A program made the translations under genes and the position numbers. The notes below the pieces were generated by a model. It was not told where the DNA came from. It saw only the letters and a list, made by a program, of their open reading frames with translations, and searched no databases. Below are positions 1 through 11,860 of a stretch of 64,000 nt of DNA, piece after piece (the first letter of the stretch is position 1; every line of letters starts with the position of its first letter). Source of the DNA: Trichosphaerium sp. ATCC 40318 (Eukaryota; Discosea; Flabellinia; Trichosidae); assembly GCA_038496445.1 (NCBI GenBank), contig JALMLS010000505.1, positions 1-64,000 on the forward strand. The letters run 5' to 3'.

Positions 1-84
1 TTTTAGGAAGAAATTCGCAGAGATTTGTGGTCCAAAATCTCAGAGATTTTAGGGGGTGAATCTCTTGATTTTTCTCAATTTTTT

Positions 85-710
85 TTAGTACTGATGTGGT
101 ATATACCACCTTTTTATTGGTATATACCACTTTTATGGTATGCTTCAAGAAGGTCATGAAGGAGCTTTTTGGTAATGGGTTTTCTTGTTGAATGATCATA
201 GACGTCATACATTGAACGGTGCGTAGGGACCTTAGTATATCATAGAATCTAACCAAACCAGGCTCATTCGAACTGCAGGACCTGATTACAGTACCAACAT
301 TAAGGAACCTATATTGCAGGTATTATACAGACGTTCGTGGGTACCAGACAAAGTTGTATTTTATTTTCGTTTGATATACATTAACCGACCTCCATAGGCC
401 TTAGTAATTGATGGATTCAGGTGAAACCACTTTCATTAGGTGCGTAGCATGTTTTTACAGTAGGTACAGAAAGCTCATGGAGATGGACAAATTTTCCAGA
501 CGCCCATAGTAATGTAACTGTAGTGGACATTGTCCAAAACTTGTAACTCACAAACTGTGTATTAAATAAAGTGTATTTTCTGGAATTCCAGCAGGTGTAC
601 CATAAGTAGGCATAAAGTGGTATATAAGAGTGGTATATACCATGAAAAATTGGTATAAAAAAGTGGTATATAACTGGTATATACCTAAAAAAAGTGGTAT
701 ATTTTTTTAG
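85..710. repeat. Clusters of palindromic GTGGTATATACCAC motifs
   Basis: Two clusters of an AT-rich palindrome flank about 490 bp. The left cluster has copies at about 96-109 and 118-130. The right cluster, about 617-710, has four or more full or broken copies (GTGGTATATAAG, TGGTATATACCA, GTGGTATATAAC, TGGTATATACCT, GTGGTATAT). The right cluster abuts the 3' end of the transposase-like gene. The clusters could be subterminal repeats or protein-binding sites of a transposon, or just a local AT repeat. I see no clear matching terminal repeat at the far end of the transposase gene. The DNA between the clusters has one short open stretch on the minus strand near 430-570 that I cannot assign. Confidence 0.5.
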
Positions 711-2404
711 ACCTGAATAAAGTAAGTTCTTTTACCAAACGATCCAACTTTGCTTTTTGTGCTTGAGTGATTTTAAGGATACAATGGACATCACAGTTAT
801 TTCTTTCACTTATGTTGTTAGTGCAGTCATGCAGAAACTTTTCTGGCACAGAAAACAAAGTCCAAGTTTCAGGTGGGTATCTATTGAGAATGTTAACAAT
901 ATTTTTTTTTGCAAACACAAACAATACCTTGCTGATCTTCCAAGCTCATAGCCAATGTAGGTTTCATTAAGGTACACTACAAAGGCACAACGAATAGTAT
1001 TGGATCCAGTGATAGCTTTCTAAAAAAGGTAAGTTAAATACAAAAAAGAAACAAGTTTATGTCATAAACTTCCAAAAAAATATGGTAAAATTCCAACCCA
1101 GTTTGTGCATGAAGCAAATCATCTCCTAAGCTTTTACACCACTTATAATCGGCAGTTTTAGCATCATTTGGAATGTTTTTGACTCTTCACTTCCGAAATG
1201 AGTCAGCAACATGGAACAAACAATGGTTGACAAGCATATCAGGCCATAACCACAATGCCACTAAAAAAAGGAAAAATAAACAACTTTGATGAAAGAATTT
1301 AAACATTTTGTACCTTTTTTTAAATTAAGCTCACAGTCAATCATTAAGCGCTCAAAAGGGTTGCCCACAACACGTTGGAGGTGGGCAAATGCGTATTCAT
1401 ACATCTCCAATTTTTTTCCATCAGTTAATGCCCAGCCAATACAAACTCCTTTAGAGTTGGTTGTTCCGATTGCTTTAACCCAATACAATAACAACTAATA
1501 CAATATTAGGATTAAATCAAAAAAAAAATTGTGTACGTGGCACTTGACATCACTCAAATTATGGATTGCATCAATGTACAAAGTGGAAAGATCAAACTTT
1601 CTCATTGTGTGCTCAACATCTGCTGGTATAAACGACACGACAAATGGAGCAAGTTGGATATGAATTTGGTCTTTGTAAGTAGCAACAAGGTTTGTTAAAA
1701 CCTACTTTGTGTTAAAGTTGAGAAAAACAACAAAACAAATTAACATTGTACCTCAGTGTTTTGCATTTCTTCTCTATGCACTACACTTGCAAGATGCTCA
1801 TATTGACGATTATTAGGAGAAAGAGCCGTATTCAAAGCATTTTCTTTCTCACGCAACAACAAATTACGATGCTAAACACTTAGTCAAGTACTGTGTGCTT
1901 CTATTGATGTACAATTAGGTGCACTGGAATGCCTCCTCTCACTTGATCTTGGATTTCATCATGAATGTCATTGGCAACATGGAATGATGTTGATGTTTGT
2001 GGTAAACAATTAACATGGTGATCTAAGGAAAAAATAAGGTACCATTTTCAAATTTTTCTCAAGAAATAAAAATACCTTTTGTTTGTCGTATTGCCAACAC
2101 TCGCCCATGGTGGTGTGCTGACTCTGTTAAAATCACACAACACCAGCAAACTTTTCTGTTACTGCATTTGAAGTAATGGTTTATTCCCAAAGCAACAGGA
2201 TTTCTTCCATCCACATGAAACTGAAAGCCATGAGTATGTGCTTAAAAAAATTAGTGGATTCAAATCGTTATCACAAAAATTACCTTCATTTATGTAAACT
2301 ATAAGTCTGTTTCCAGGTACCCAGTCCATCAAGTTTAAATTCTCTAAGCAGACTCGAGCCCAATACTTTGGAGCAGGAATTTTGCTGTCAGCCATTGCAA
2401 TCAT
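685..2404 (-). pseudogene. MULE-type transposase with N-terminal FLYWCH-like zinc finger, probably decaying
   Basis: About nine minus-strand exons can be joined across introns of roughly 35-60 nt with gtac or gtat donors. The first exon starts MIAMADSKIPAPKYW. Exon 2 carries HGFQFHVDG, then NHYFKCSNRKVCWC and HHHGR, which looks like a FLYWCH or mutator-type zinc finger. The middle part has CIGWALTDGKKLEMYEYAF and LMIDCE, matching the MULE transposase core. It continues with HCLFHVADSFRK, and the end has NNISERNN, typical of MULE C-termini. An in-frame TGA at 1187-1189 (complement) follows SFRK, and the same frame resumes with RVKNIPNDAKTADYKW. No GT-AG intron removes it while keeping frame. 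The family assignment is good. The element is probably inactive, unless the stop is read through. Confidence 0.6.
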
Positions 2405-4931
2405 TTTGAAAATCAGGATTTTTTAAAGAAATTTGATGTAATTTCAATACTGTAAGACTTAACCACAAAGCTTACCACTATTTATTTAAAGCGGACTTGT
2501 TTACATTGTTTTACAACTGTTTTAATAAATTGGCATTGATTCTACATGCGCTAAAAAATACTTTTCTACATTTTCGTATAAACCTGCATAGTAGGCTAAA
2601 CACAACTATTTGTAACTAGCGCTTTTGGTTTTTAGTTTGCACCACATTTTTAGTTTAAAGTCAATTTATGTAAGCGCAGGTAGCGTTAATGTGTTTTTAT
2701 TACGTTATTTATGTCACGTGAGTTTTAATATTTTAAATAGCGTGGCATCCTCTTCTGTACACTAACTAACCTGAACTAATATTCATTCGTTAAGTTATAC
2801 AGAAAGGTGAGTTGTCATCATCCCCCATATGTAATCATTTCAGGCGTTTGAATTCGTGAGACCAAAGCTCAACATTGAACTCAACAGAAGACGCATTAAC
2901 TCAATTAAACTATGGCTAATATCAACAACACCCACAAACCCCCTAACTAAATTCAAGCAAGCCTAATGTTACTAAACCGCCAAACCTTGTGTGATCAGTG
3001 TGTAATAATAGGGACACACTCAAGGAATATTGGTCAGCAATCAGAGTAGGGACGATTTTTGTAGCAGTTCACACTTTCAAAAAAAGTTTAGCACACCTCA
3101 AAAACGTTATTTATGTCCAATTTTTTGCTATACTTCAGAACACATATGTGGCTATAATTGATATTAACTAGAACTTGCTGGTAATAGTGTGCTTCAATCA
3201 ACTATTTCATTGATACTAAAACTGACTTTTTACTGCTTGGGATCATATTCTTCTCCTCTGTCACCACCATGTTTCACAGGTAATTCTTTTACAGCATAGT
3301 GAGTAAGGAATACATTCTTTCGTTTAAGACATTTTTTATCACTTTCAGTGTACCACATAAAGCTATCGTCACCTGTCTCTATACCTGATTGATGTAAATT
3401 GGTCATTCTTTTGAACAATCATTCTAACCCACAGATACCTTTTTCAAATCTTTCCTTTTGACGGCAGTTGCTCAATAAATCATTGTGTACCTATGTGCAG
3501 TTATAGCGTATTTGATAATTTAGGTATCAAAACACAGAGGTTTCTTTTTCAAAGAAGTTGATGAACATAATATTTAATTGAAAATGTCAAAAAACTCACT
3601 CTTGCTCGGGTACTTTATTGCATCAGATAGCCACAAAGCTTGCTGTATATGTATTTTACCACTTTAGGAGTTTTAGACAGAACTTAGTTTTTACATGGAG
3701 ATACTGCAAGATTTTCCAAAACCAGGTTCAAAGAAACTGTATCACTACACTCCATCAACTATTGCTATAAATTACACTGTGCAATACCACACATGTTGAC
3801 TATCACAATGAAAAGTTTGGGATGGTCAATTAGCTCTTGAGGTATTTAAATCCAAAAATCGCTTAATGGTGCGCATTAGTACAGAATATTGGAATTTATC
3901 AATTACACAAGTCTCGACAAGCTTAAAACTAATGTAAATACATTAAAAATAGTGTTAGACAACACTTCAGTAATTTAAACGCTTGTCAAAGCTTGTGTAA
4001 TTGCTAATTTTGGGAACTCGCTTTTTCTTTATTCTTTACACCACAAACTAACGTTTTCAGGGTTTTTAGTGCAATAAACGTCGTTTAAAGGTACTTTGTA
4101 TACACTTGTTCATATTTTGGTACCATAATCCTTGTTTTAGATTATAACGCTTCTATTGCTGTTTAAGCACCGTTTATAACAGATACTGGATTGATTAATG
4201 TGTTTGTGAGCAATGAAGCTCAGTTGACGCTTTTTTAGGAAAGTCTTAAAAAAAAACGCCAAAAAACAAGTAAAAAAGTAAATAATTTATTCCACATTTA
4301 GAACGTAACAATAGAGCCATTCATTCCAAAGGTACATTCACACAGGATAAAGCATTGATATGAGAGGTGTTAACCGCTTACAAAAATCGGCCCTATTACG
4401 GCACCTCGAGTGCCAAGTGATTGAAAACTATGGTGGTAGAATATTAACACCCGTAACAACCCTTGAAAACTTCATTTTCTCTCCAAAACTTTTTCTTTTT
4501 CCACTTTTCACTTTTTCTTTTTTTTCAAATTCACATCTCGGATGTAATGTAATTCGCACAAGTGCGCTGTAGTGTGTTCATGTACAAATATACACGACAT
4601 CAGTGTGCTATTGATAGCCACTAAGACGTTGTCTTTCCTCCCAAGCAATCGCGTATTAGTTGTCTAGCTGGCGCAACGGGTATTCTAAACCAAGTAACGA
4701 ATTTTTTTTCTTCCAAGCCTTGGAAAATATGTTCCAGGATACAGATTAAAGCTCTCCAAGTGGTCAAAAAAACTGTTGTAAAGGCAATTGCGTTCTTGTA
4801 ACAAATCAGTAAAAAACACAGAACCAGAACCGTAATGCAAATTACAATAACACTTCACTGAAAAAAATCTTGTATCAAGTAACACTGACTTAACACTGCT
4901 TTGTGATAAACCTCAAGAGTGACAACACGTC
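2405..4931. other. Gene-poor interval
   Basis: I see no gene I can support here. A 62-codon minus-strand frame at 3230-3418 is rich in charged residues (ending KHGGDRGEEYDPKQ) and has no detectable family. A 70-codon plus-strand frame at 4360-4572 is also unassigned. A CACGTG palindrome lies at 2715-2720. The stretch from 2460 to 3230 has no obvious repeats. Confidence 0.4.
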
Positions 4932-5071
4932 ATGACAGAATCACAGAGTGACAAAACCCAACATTTAGAGCGGGAAGAACCAACCAACAACAACCATCTC
5001 CACATAATTGAAATTGTGTTTTCTTTTGCAGGTTTGCAATCCTTGGTAAGCAAATAGTTGACCAAGCATAG

Positions 5072-8000
5072 CAACAAATGGCTATGCTCAAGTTGTATCA
5101 ATGTTAATTAATGCCAATGCCAATATTGATGCTGTTGATAAATATGGAGACACACCTTTAATTTGTGCAGGTAACATGATATGATGAAATACAACATGTA
5201 CCATATCTCACTGCTGTATTATTTAGCACAAGAAGGGCGCAATGAAGTTGTATCAATGTTAATTAATGCCAATGCCAATATTGATGCTGTTGATGACGAT
5301 GGAAAGACACCTTTAATTTGCGCAGGTAACATGAAATGATGAAATACAACATGTACCACATCTCACTGCTGTATTATTTAGCACAAGAAGGGTACACTGA
5401 AGTTGTATCTCTGTTAATTAATGCCAATGCCAATATTGACGCTGTTGATAAAGATGGAAACACAGCTTTAATTCGCGCAGGTAACATGATATGATGAAAT
5501 ACAACATGTACCATATCTCACTGCTGTATTATTTAGCATGGTTTGGATACAATGAAGTTGTATCAATGTTAATTAATGCCGATGCCAATATTGATGCTGT
5601 TGATGAAGATGGAGACACACCTTTAATTTATACAGGTAACATGAAAGATGAAATACAACATGTACCACATCTCACTGCTGTATTATTTAGCACAAGAAGG
5701 GTACACTGAAGTTGTATCTCTGTTAATTAATGCCGATGCCAATATTGATGCTGTTGATAAAGATGGAGAGACAGCTTTAATTCGTGCAGGTAACATGATA
5801 TGATGAAATACAACATGTACCATATCTCACTGCTGTATTATTTAGCACAAGAAGGGCGCAATGAAGTTGTATCAATGTTAATTAATGCCGATGCCAATAT
5901 TGATGCTGTTGATGAAGATGGAAACACAGCTTTAATTCGCGCAGGTAACATGATATGATGAAATACAACATGTACCACATCTCACTGCTGTATTATTTAG
6001 CACAAGAAGGGCGCAATGAAGTTGTATCTCTGTTAATTAATGCCAATGCCAATATTGATGCTGTTGATGACGATGGAGACACACCTTTAATTTATACAGG
6101 TAACATGAAAGATGAAATACAACATGTACCATATCTCACTGCTGTATTATTTAGCACAAGAAGGGTACACTGAAGTTGTATCTCTGTTAATTAATGCCAA
6201 TGCCAATACTGATGCTGTTGATACAGATGGAAAGACACCTTTAATTCATGCAGGTAACATGATAAGATGAAATACAACATGTACCACATCTCACTGCTGT
6301 ATTATTTAGCACTAAAAGGACGCAATGAAGTTGTATCAATGTTAATTAATGCCAATGCCAATATTGATGCTGTTGATGAAGATGGAAAGACAGCTTTAAT
6401 TTGCGCAGGTAACATGATATGATGAAATACAACATGTACCATATCTCACTGCTGTATTATTTAGCATGTCGTGGACACAATGAAGTTGTATCAATGTTAA
6501 TTAATGCCAAAGCCAATATTGATGCTGTTGATAAATATGGAAACACAGCTTTAATTCATGCAGGTAACATGATATGATGAAATACAACATGTACCATATC
6601 TCACTGCTGTATTATTTAGCATGGTTTGGATACAATGAAGTTGTATCAATGTTAATTAATGCCAATGCCAATATTGATGCTGTTGATAAAGATGGAAAGA
6701 CACCTTTAATTCACGCAGGTAACATGATATGATGAAATACAACATGTACATATCTCACTGCTGTATTATTTAGCATGGTGTGGATACAATGAAGTTGTAT
6801 CAATGCTGATAGAAGTAAATGCAAATATTGATGCTGTTGATAAAGATGGAAACACAGCTTTAATTCGTGCAGGTAACATGATATGATGAAATACAACATG
6901 TACCATATCTCACTGCTGTATTATTTAGCATGTCGTGGACACAATGAAGTTGTATCAATGTTAATTAATGCCAATGCCAATATTGATGCTGTTGATAAAG
7001 GTGGAAACACAGCTTTAATTAAAGCGGGTAATGTCATATCTAGCCATGATAATGTTCAATATTATTGTAGCAATAAATGGTGATTTTGCATGTGTATCAA
7101 TGCTGATAGAAGTAAATGCAAATATTGATGCTGTTGATAATGATGGAAACACAGCTTTAATTCGTGCAGGTAACATGATATGATGAAATACAACATGTAC
7201 CATATCTCACTGCTGTATTATTTAGCGCTAAAAGGACACAATGAAGTTGTATCTCTGTTAATTAATGCCGATGCCAATATTGATGCTGTTGATAAAGATG
7301 GAAAGACAGCTTTAATTCGTGCAGGTAACATGATATGATGAAATACAACATGTACCATATCTCACTGCTGTATTATTTAGCGCTAAAAGGACACAATGAA
7401 GTTGTATCTCTGTTAATTAATGCCGATGCCAATACTGATGCTGTTGATAAAGATGGAAAGACACCTTTAATTCACGCAGGTAACATGATATGATGAAATA
7501 CAACATGTACCATATCTCACTGCTGTATTATTTAGCACTAAAAGGACACAATGAAGTTGTATCAATGTTAATTAATGCCAACGCCAATATTGATGCTGTT
7601 GATGAAGATGGAAAGACAGCTTTAATTTGCGCAGGTAACATGATATGATGAAATACAACATGTACCATATCTCACTGCTGTATTATTTAGCATGGTGTGG
7701 ATACAATGAAGTTGTATCAATGCTGATAGAAGTAAATGCAAATATTGATGCTGTTGATAAAGATGGAAGCACACCTTTAATTTATGCAGGTAACATGATA
7801 TGATGAAATACAACATGTACCATATCTCACTGCTGTATTATTTAGCATGTCGTGGACACAATGGAGTTGTATCAATGTTAATTAATGCCGATGCCAATAT
7901 TGATGCTGTTGATGAAGGTGGAAACACAGCTTTAATTAAAGCGGGTAATGTCATATCTAGCCATGATAATGTTCAATATTATTGTAGCAATAAATGGCGA

Positions 8001-8086
8001 TTTTGCATGTGTATCAATGCTGATAGAAGTAAATGCAAATATTGATGCTGTTGATAATGATGGAAACTCAGCTTTACATTGTTCAG
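5072..8086 (+). repeat. Tandem array of ankyrin exon+intron units, period about 155 bp
   Basis: Unit ends (exon 3' ends followed by GTAACATG) fall at about 5170, 5325, 5480, 5635 and so on, to 8086, giving about 20 units. The standard unit is a 99-nt exon (33 codons, one ankyrin repeat) plus a 56-nt intron beginning GTAACATGATATGATG and ending TGTATTATTTAG. The introns are nearly identical to one another, differing by a few substitutions or a 1-nt deletion, so the whole exon+intron block has been copied recently or homogenised. After the exons ending near 7027 and 7943 a different 43-nt intron (GTAATGTCATATCTAGCC...) is used. Since 56 is not a multiple of 3, a retained intron would shift frame. 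Confidence 0.92.
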
Positions 8087-10685
8087 GTTGCATCAAAAGA
8101 GATACTGCAAGTTTAACTAATGTTACTATTTAGTACAAAGAGGAAAGCATGAAATTATACTAATATTACTTAAAGCACATTTAAATAAGGACGTTGGTGA
8201 TGAAAATAGAAACAATGCTTATTTAGGTATGTTGCAATTTCACATTTGTTTGAAACAAACAACAATATTTAACAGTTGGTTTTAGTTGTACCAGATAACA
8301 AAAAGTGGCAAGGTTGTCTTTTATTGTTATTTAAACAAGTGATATCAAATACTCCAGCATCTGTTGAAGCGTTTGTAGCTTTTTTAAAACTCTGTCCAAA
8401 TGGAAAACAATGCCATTCACTGTGGAAATCTTGTTCATCCTTTGTGTCCTCCACAAACGACATATTGAAAATGCAAATGACACATGGCAACAAAGCATAC
8501 TTCAAGCAGTGGGAACAAGATCTTAAGCATCCTAAAAAATGGCTTCGGTACTTGGTATGCTACCTTTGAAAATGCTGTATTTGTTTTAATCCTTACAACC
8601 TTCAGCCAACGCGTTCTTATTTTAAACTGGCAATGGAAAAAGGTGTTTGTTATTTAATTTGTGCTGTATTAGATCCCAAAGTTGCTCTGTCTGCAGTACG
8701 AATCCGTAAATCATATGTAAACTTTGTAACTGTTTGCTTACTAGAACTTCTGGAAACAAGATGGAGAATTAATGCAAGGCATCTTGCATGATATGCCTAA
8801 TGATGCATGGGGTAATACAAATCATGTTGAATACTTAGAAGATGCCAATGCAGGTAACAAGGTCACTGTTTTGACAAGTACTAAATGTACTACAAAGGAG
8901 TTTTGGCTAAAAACTCATGGGATCTAAATCCAAGATTGCATTTTGCAAATAGTTGGGACAGATCTAAAAGCACGTACGTTCAAACTTATATTACCATTTG
9001 GGGGTTTTTTTTTAGTTTATTTTCAAAAAAGGGGCATTGATTTAAAGGCGACAGACTACAGAACACTGAACCTGCTTGATACAAATGACAAAGTTGCTGT
9101 CAGAGAATTCAACATACTCAAACAACAGATGTCTAAAATGCACGGCTATGACAATTACAATATTGTTGAAGCGACTCTTGTTTACAATGATATCTTGAAT
9201 GAAAACTTTGGTCGATTCAACAAAATACTACAACACAGACATAAGTACATTTATTCTAAATTAGCCCGTTTTAATGTGCCTAATTGTGTACTTGTAGAGG
9301 ACTTCCCAAGTTGTTTAAAAAGCAGACTTGGAAAAATAGTGTCCACAAAAAGTACAAAGAGAGTGTTTACAATGCCACACCAATGCAAAAAGATTCAAGT
9401 ACCGATAACAAAGATACTTCAAAACACGAGGTAATGTTCAGTAGAAATACCTATTTGTACTAACCCCTACATGTAGTTACCAGCGATATTGATGGCTCAC
9501 GGAACAAGTGAAAAGGCAGCTTACAGTATTGTACAAGCTGGTTTCGGGACTGTGAGCGCCTTGGATGCTGGTTACTATGGCCAAGGGATATACTTCACAG
9601 TACGCAAATAACAACGTCACATTTTTATTCATTGTTTTTACAACAGCGGAGTATAAAATATGCCTGTTCGTACGATAAGGGAGTAAAGGGAGTGAAAACA
9701 CTTATTTTGAGTCTTGTCACTCCTGGCAATGTATATCCTGTAAGTAAACAATTTTATTGTCGTACCTAATTTACAAAAAGGTACACCCAGACGACAAGTT
9801 AAGAGGACAGCCAATAAAACCAGGCTACCAAAGTCATTATGTATTGGTAGATAAATTAGGTAGAGCGTTCAAAGAAGATAAGCTTGCCAACGCAGTATAC
9901 GATGAGCTTGTTGTTGCTCAAGGTACGTTATAAAAATGAAATAGTATCATTGTGATTTATTTTATCTTGAAATCAGATAATCAAGCTGTTGCTCGTTACA
10001 TCATCAAAGTTGTACTGAAAGATAGTCAAATTAAAAAACGAATCAAAACAAAAAAATCCAAGAAAGGTGGCAAAAAGACAAAGAAACAAAACAAAGAAGA
10101 AAACGACGGTTCGGATGATGATCTTTCTGACGATGATGATAATTTTATTTCTAACCGGTAATTACATCACAAAATATCTTCATCTTTTTTTTAACCTTTT
10201 GTACTAGAAAACTATGGGCTGCTCATGAAGACTCAACTGATGACCAACAATCAACTAATAATGATGTCAATCTCGAAATAGAATTGCAGAAAGCAAACCA
10301 CGAGATGAACAAACTAAAGAATAGCAATATGAACATGAAGCACCGCAATATGAATATGAAGCAGCTTCTTGATAATTTACAACAAACCAATACAAACCAA
10401 CAACAACTCAATGCAAACTTAGAGCGAGACAACTTAATTAAACAACGCATCAAATTAACAGAAAGTGTCAATGACCTGAAGCAAGACAATGTCAAATTAG
10501 CACAAAGCGATGCCATGAGTAAAGAAAGTATCAAAACCCTGAAGAAAGATAACGTCAACTTATCCAAAAGCAATGCCAACCTGGAGCTAGATAATAGCAA
10601 CATAGAAAAAAGTTTAACTAGGCTGCAAGAGAGAAACACCATTCTACTTGCCAAAATAGCCCAACTTGAAAATACAAACAAGTAG
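5072..10685 (+). CDS. Ankyrin-repeat PARP with C-terminal coiled coil (tankyrase-like layout)
   Basis: The N-terminal half is about 20 ankyrin repeats (NEVVSMLINANANIDAVD...), each encoded by one 99-nt exon in phase 1. After 8134 comes a divergent helical region, then a PARP catalytic domain. That domain has HGTSEKAAYSIVQAGFG, GYYGQGIYFT, LVTPGNVYP, SHYVLVD and YDELVVAQDNQAVARYI. The H-Y-E catalytic triad is therefore present (His of HGTS, Tyr of GIYFT, Glu of YDELVV), which predicts a real ADP-ribosyltransferase, possibly chain-forming. A Lys-rich/Asp-rich linker (10030-10160) and an Asn/Gln/Lys-rich coiled coil (10284-10685) close the protein. In known tankyrases ankyrin repeats recruit partners for ADP-ribosylation, and I infer the same here. 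The 5' end is not resolved: an ATG at 4932 does not connect in frame to the first ankyrin exon. The junctions near 8875-8950 are also uncertain. Confidence 0.8.
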
Positions 10686-11310
10686 CTGGTACAATTAATT
10701 AGAGCTATTGTCATGATAATCACCATGTACTTAGATAGAATAAAACATACTTAACTACAACTCGTACCTTGCACCTTTTCTTGTAACAACAGTACTTAGG
10801 TCATTTGAGGTACAGAACATCTATAGGCCAGCTATCTCCTACATACGCTCATTTGAGCTCTAGCCGACAGCTATAGTTAGTTTTGGTGTATGTCAATATT
10901 TATTATTACAACTGCCTCTTGTCACCTAGTACTAAGTGTTTAGCCTTTTGAACAAACAAATCTTTTAATGATGCTATAATTCAGATTATAAACCAGAAAA
11001 TTCTAATTTCGAAACTATGTCATTTACTCTGAATATTGCTGAAATATTAAAGTCATATGTAACAAGTCGGTACAGCAATAAAACAAAGAAAAAGACATAA
11101 AACAGAGATGGTATGGAAACTGAAATAGTGAAAATTACGCACTTTTATAAATGCATTGTTTCAAACCAAACTTACAATATTGAGAAATTTATGTTGTCTA
11201 TGTCTTCTGATATCGTTTTTTGAGTTTAGTCAACTCACATTCCACGTTAGGCTACTATGGAGTGCTAGCTAGGTACGTATTTATAGCGTTTATAATACTT
11301 TGACCAAGGT

Positions 11311-11385
11311 GTCGATAGCCCAGTGGGTCATGGGCAGGTTCGTCTTGGGTTGCCGGTTCAAATCATAGTCAAAACCTTCGAAATA
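11311..11385 (+). other. tRNA-like sequence (pseudo-tRNA or SINE head)
   Basis: An A-box-like TAGCCCAGTGGG at 11316-11327 and a B-box-like GGTTCAAATCA at 11355-11365 sit in the right order. GCCC and GGGC can form a D-stem. The start-to-start spacing is 39 nt, where a tRNA normally has about 44, and neither the T-stem nor the acceptor stem pairs. It is not a functional tRNA as read. A similar half (TAGCGTAGTGG with a GCGT/ACGC D-stem) starts at 11929, and a weaker one (TAGCGCTGTTGG) at 12042. Confidence 0.3.
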
Positions 11386-11552
11386 CTATTTTTAATATGT
11401 TGTGTTATGCCAAAGTGCGTAATATTATCTGTTGTTGAATCCCAAAGCACTGAGGCTGACAGTGATAGCTCTCAATGATACGTGATCTTTCAAAAAAAAG
11501 GGTGAACTCTTCGCTCAAAACGCAGCGCTGTTTATATCGCGATATAGAAAAT

Positions 11553-11860
11553 ACAGAAAAAAATAAGAATTAACATTTATGGCAAACACGGTCAAAACCT
11601 CAGTTCTGATTTTTTCCACAACAGATCTACATGCCAATGCGCGTGTTTTGTATTTTCTAAGAGAAAAAGATTTGTAAACATTCCTTTTTTGGCTCAAAAA
11701 AACCAGAAAGAAGTCATAATATCTGGCTTGAAAAATCGAGTTTTGACCTGAGTCTTTGCACACTAATGCGACATGTATGTGCGTATAAACCTGCAATAAA
11801 TAATCTTTCTCCGCTTGGTTTTCATTGGTTTCGATTTTGAACAAATTTTTGACTGAAAAA
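11553..11860 (+). repeat. Diverged copy of the 14.2-kb fold-back element sequence
   Basis: This stretch aligns by eye with the minus strand of 14160-14456. Shared landmarks in order are CAGAAAAAAATAAGAA, CATTTATGGCAA then CACGGTCAA, ACATGCCAATGCGCGTGTTTT (against ACATGTCAATACGCGTATTTT), and CTTTGCACACTAATGC followed by ACATGTA. The match is patchy, so this is an old copy. It has no inverted partner next to it. Confidence 0.6.

Noticed and set aside
5491-8045. Several 60-80 codon frames starting MMKYNMYHISLLYYLA.
   Set aside because: They begin inside the repeated intron and run into the ankyrin exon; they are by-products of intron retention, not separate genes.
5072-8086. A CRISPR-like or satellite array.
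   Set aside because: The 155-bp period is explained by 99-nt ankyrin exons in one frame plus 56-nt GT-AG introns; there are no unique spacers.
9477-10726. Minus-strand frames of 74 and 167 codons.
   Set aside because: They are antisense to the PARP and coiled-coil exons, which have clear motifs on the plus strand.
11311-11385. A functional tRNA gene.
   Set aside because: Box spacing is about 5 nt too short, and the T and acceptor stems do not pair.
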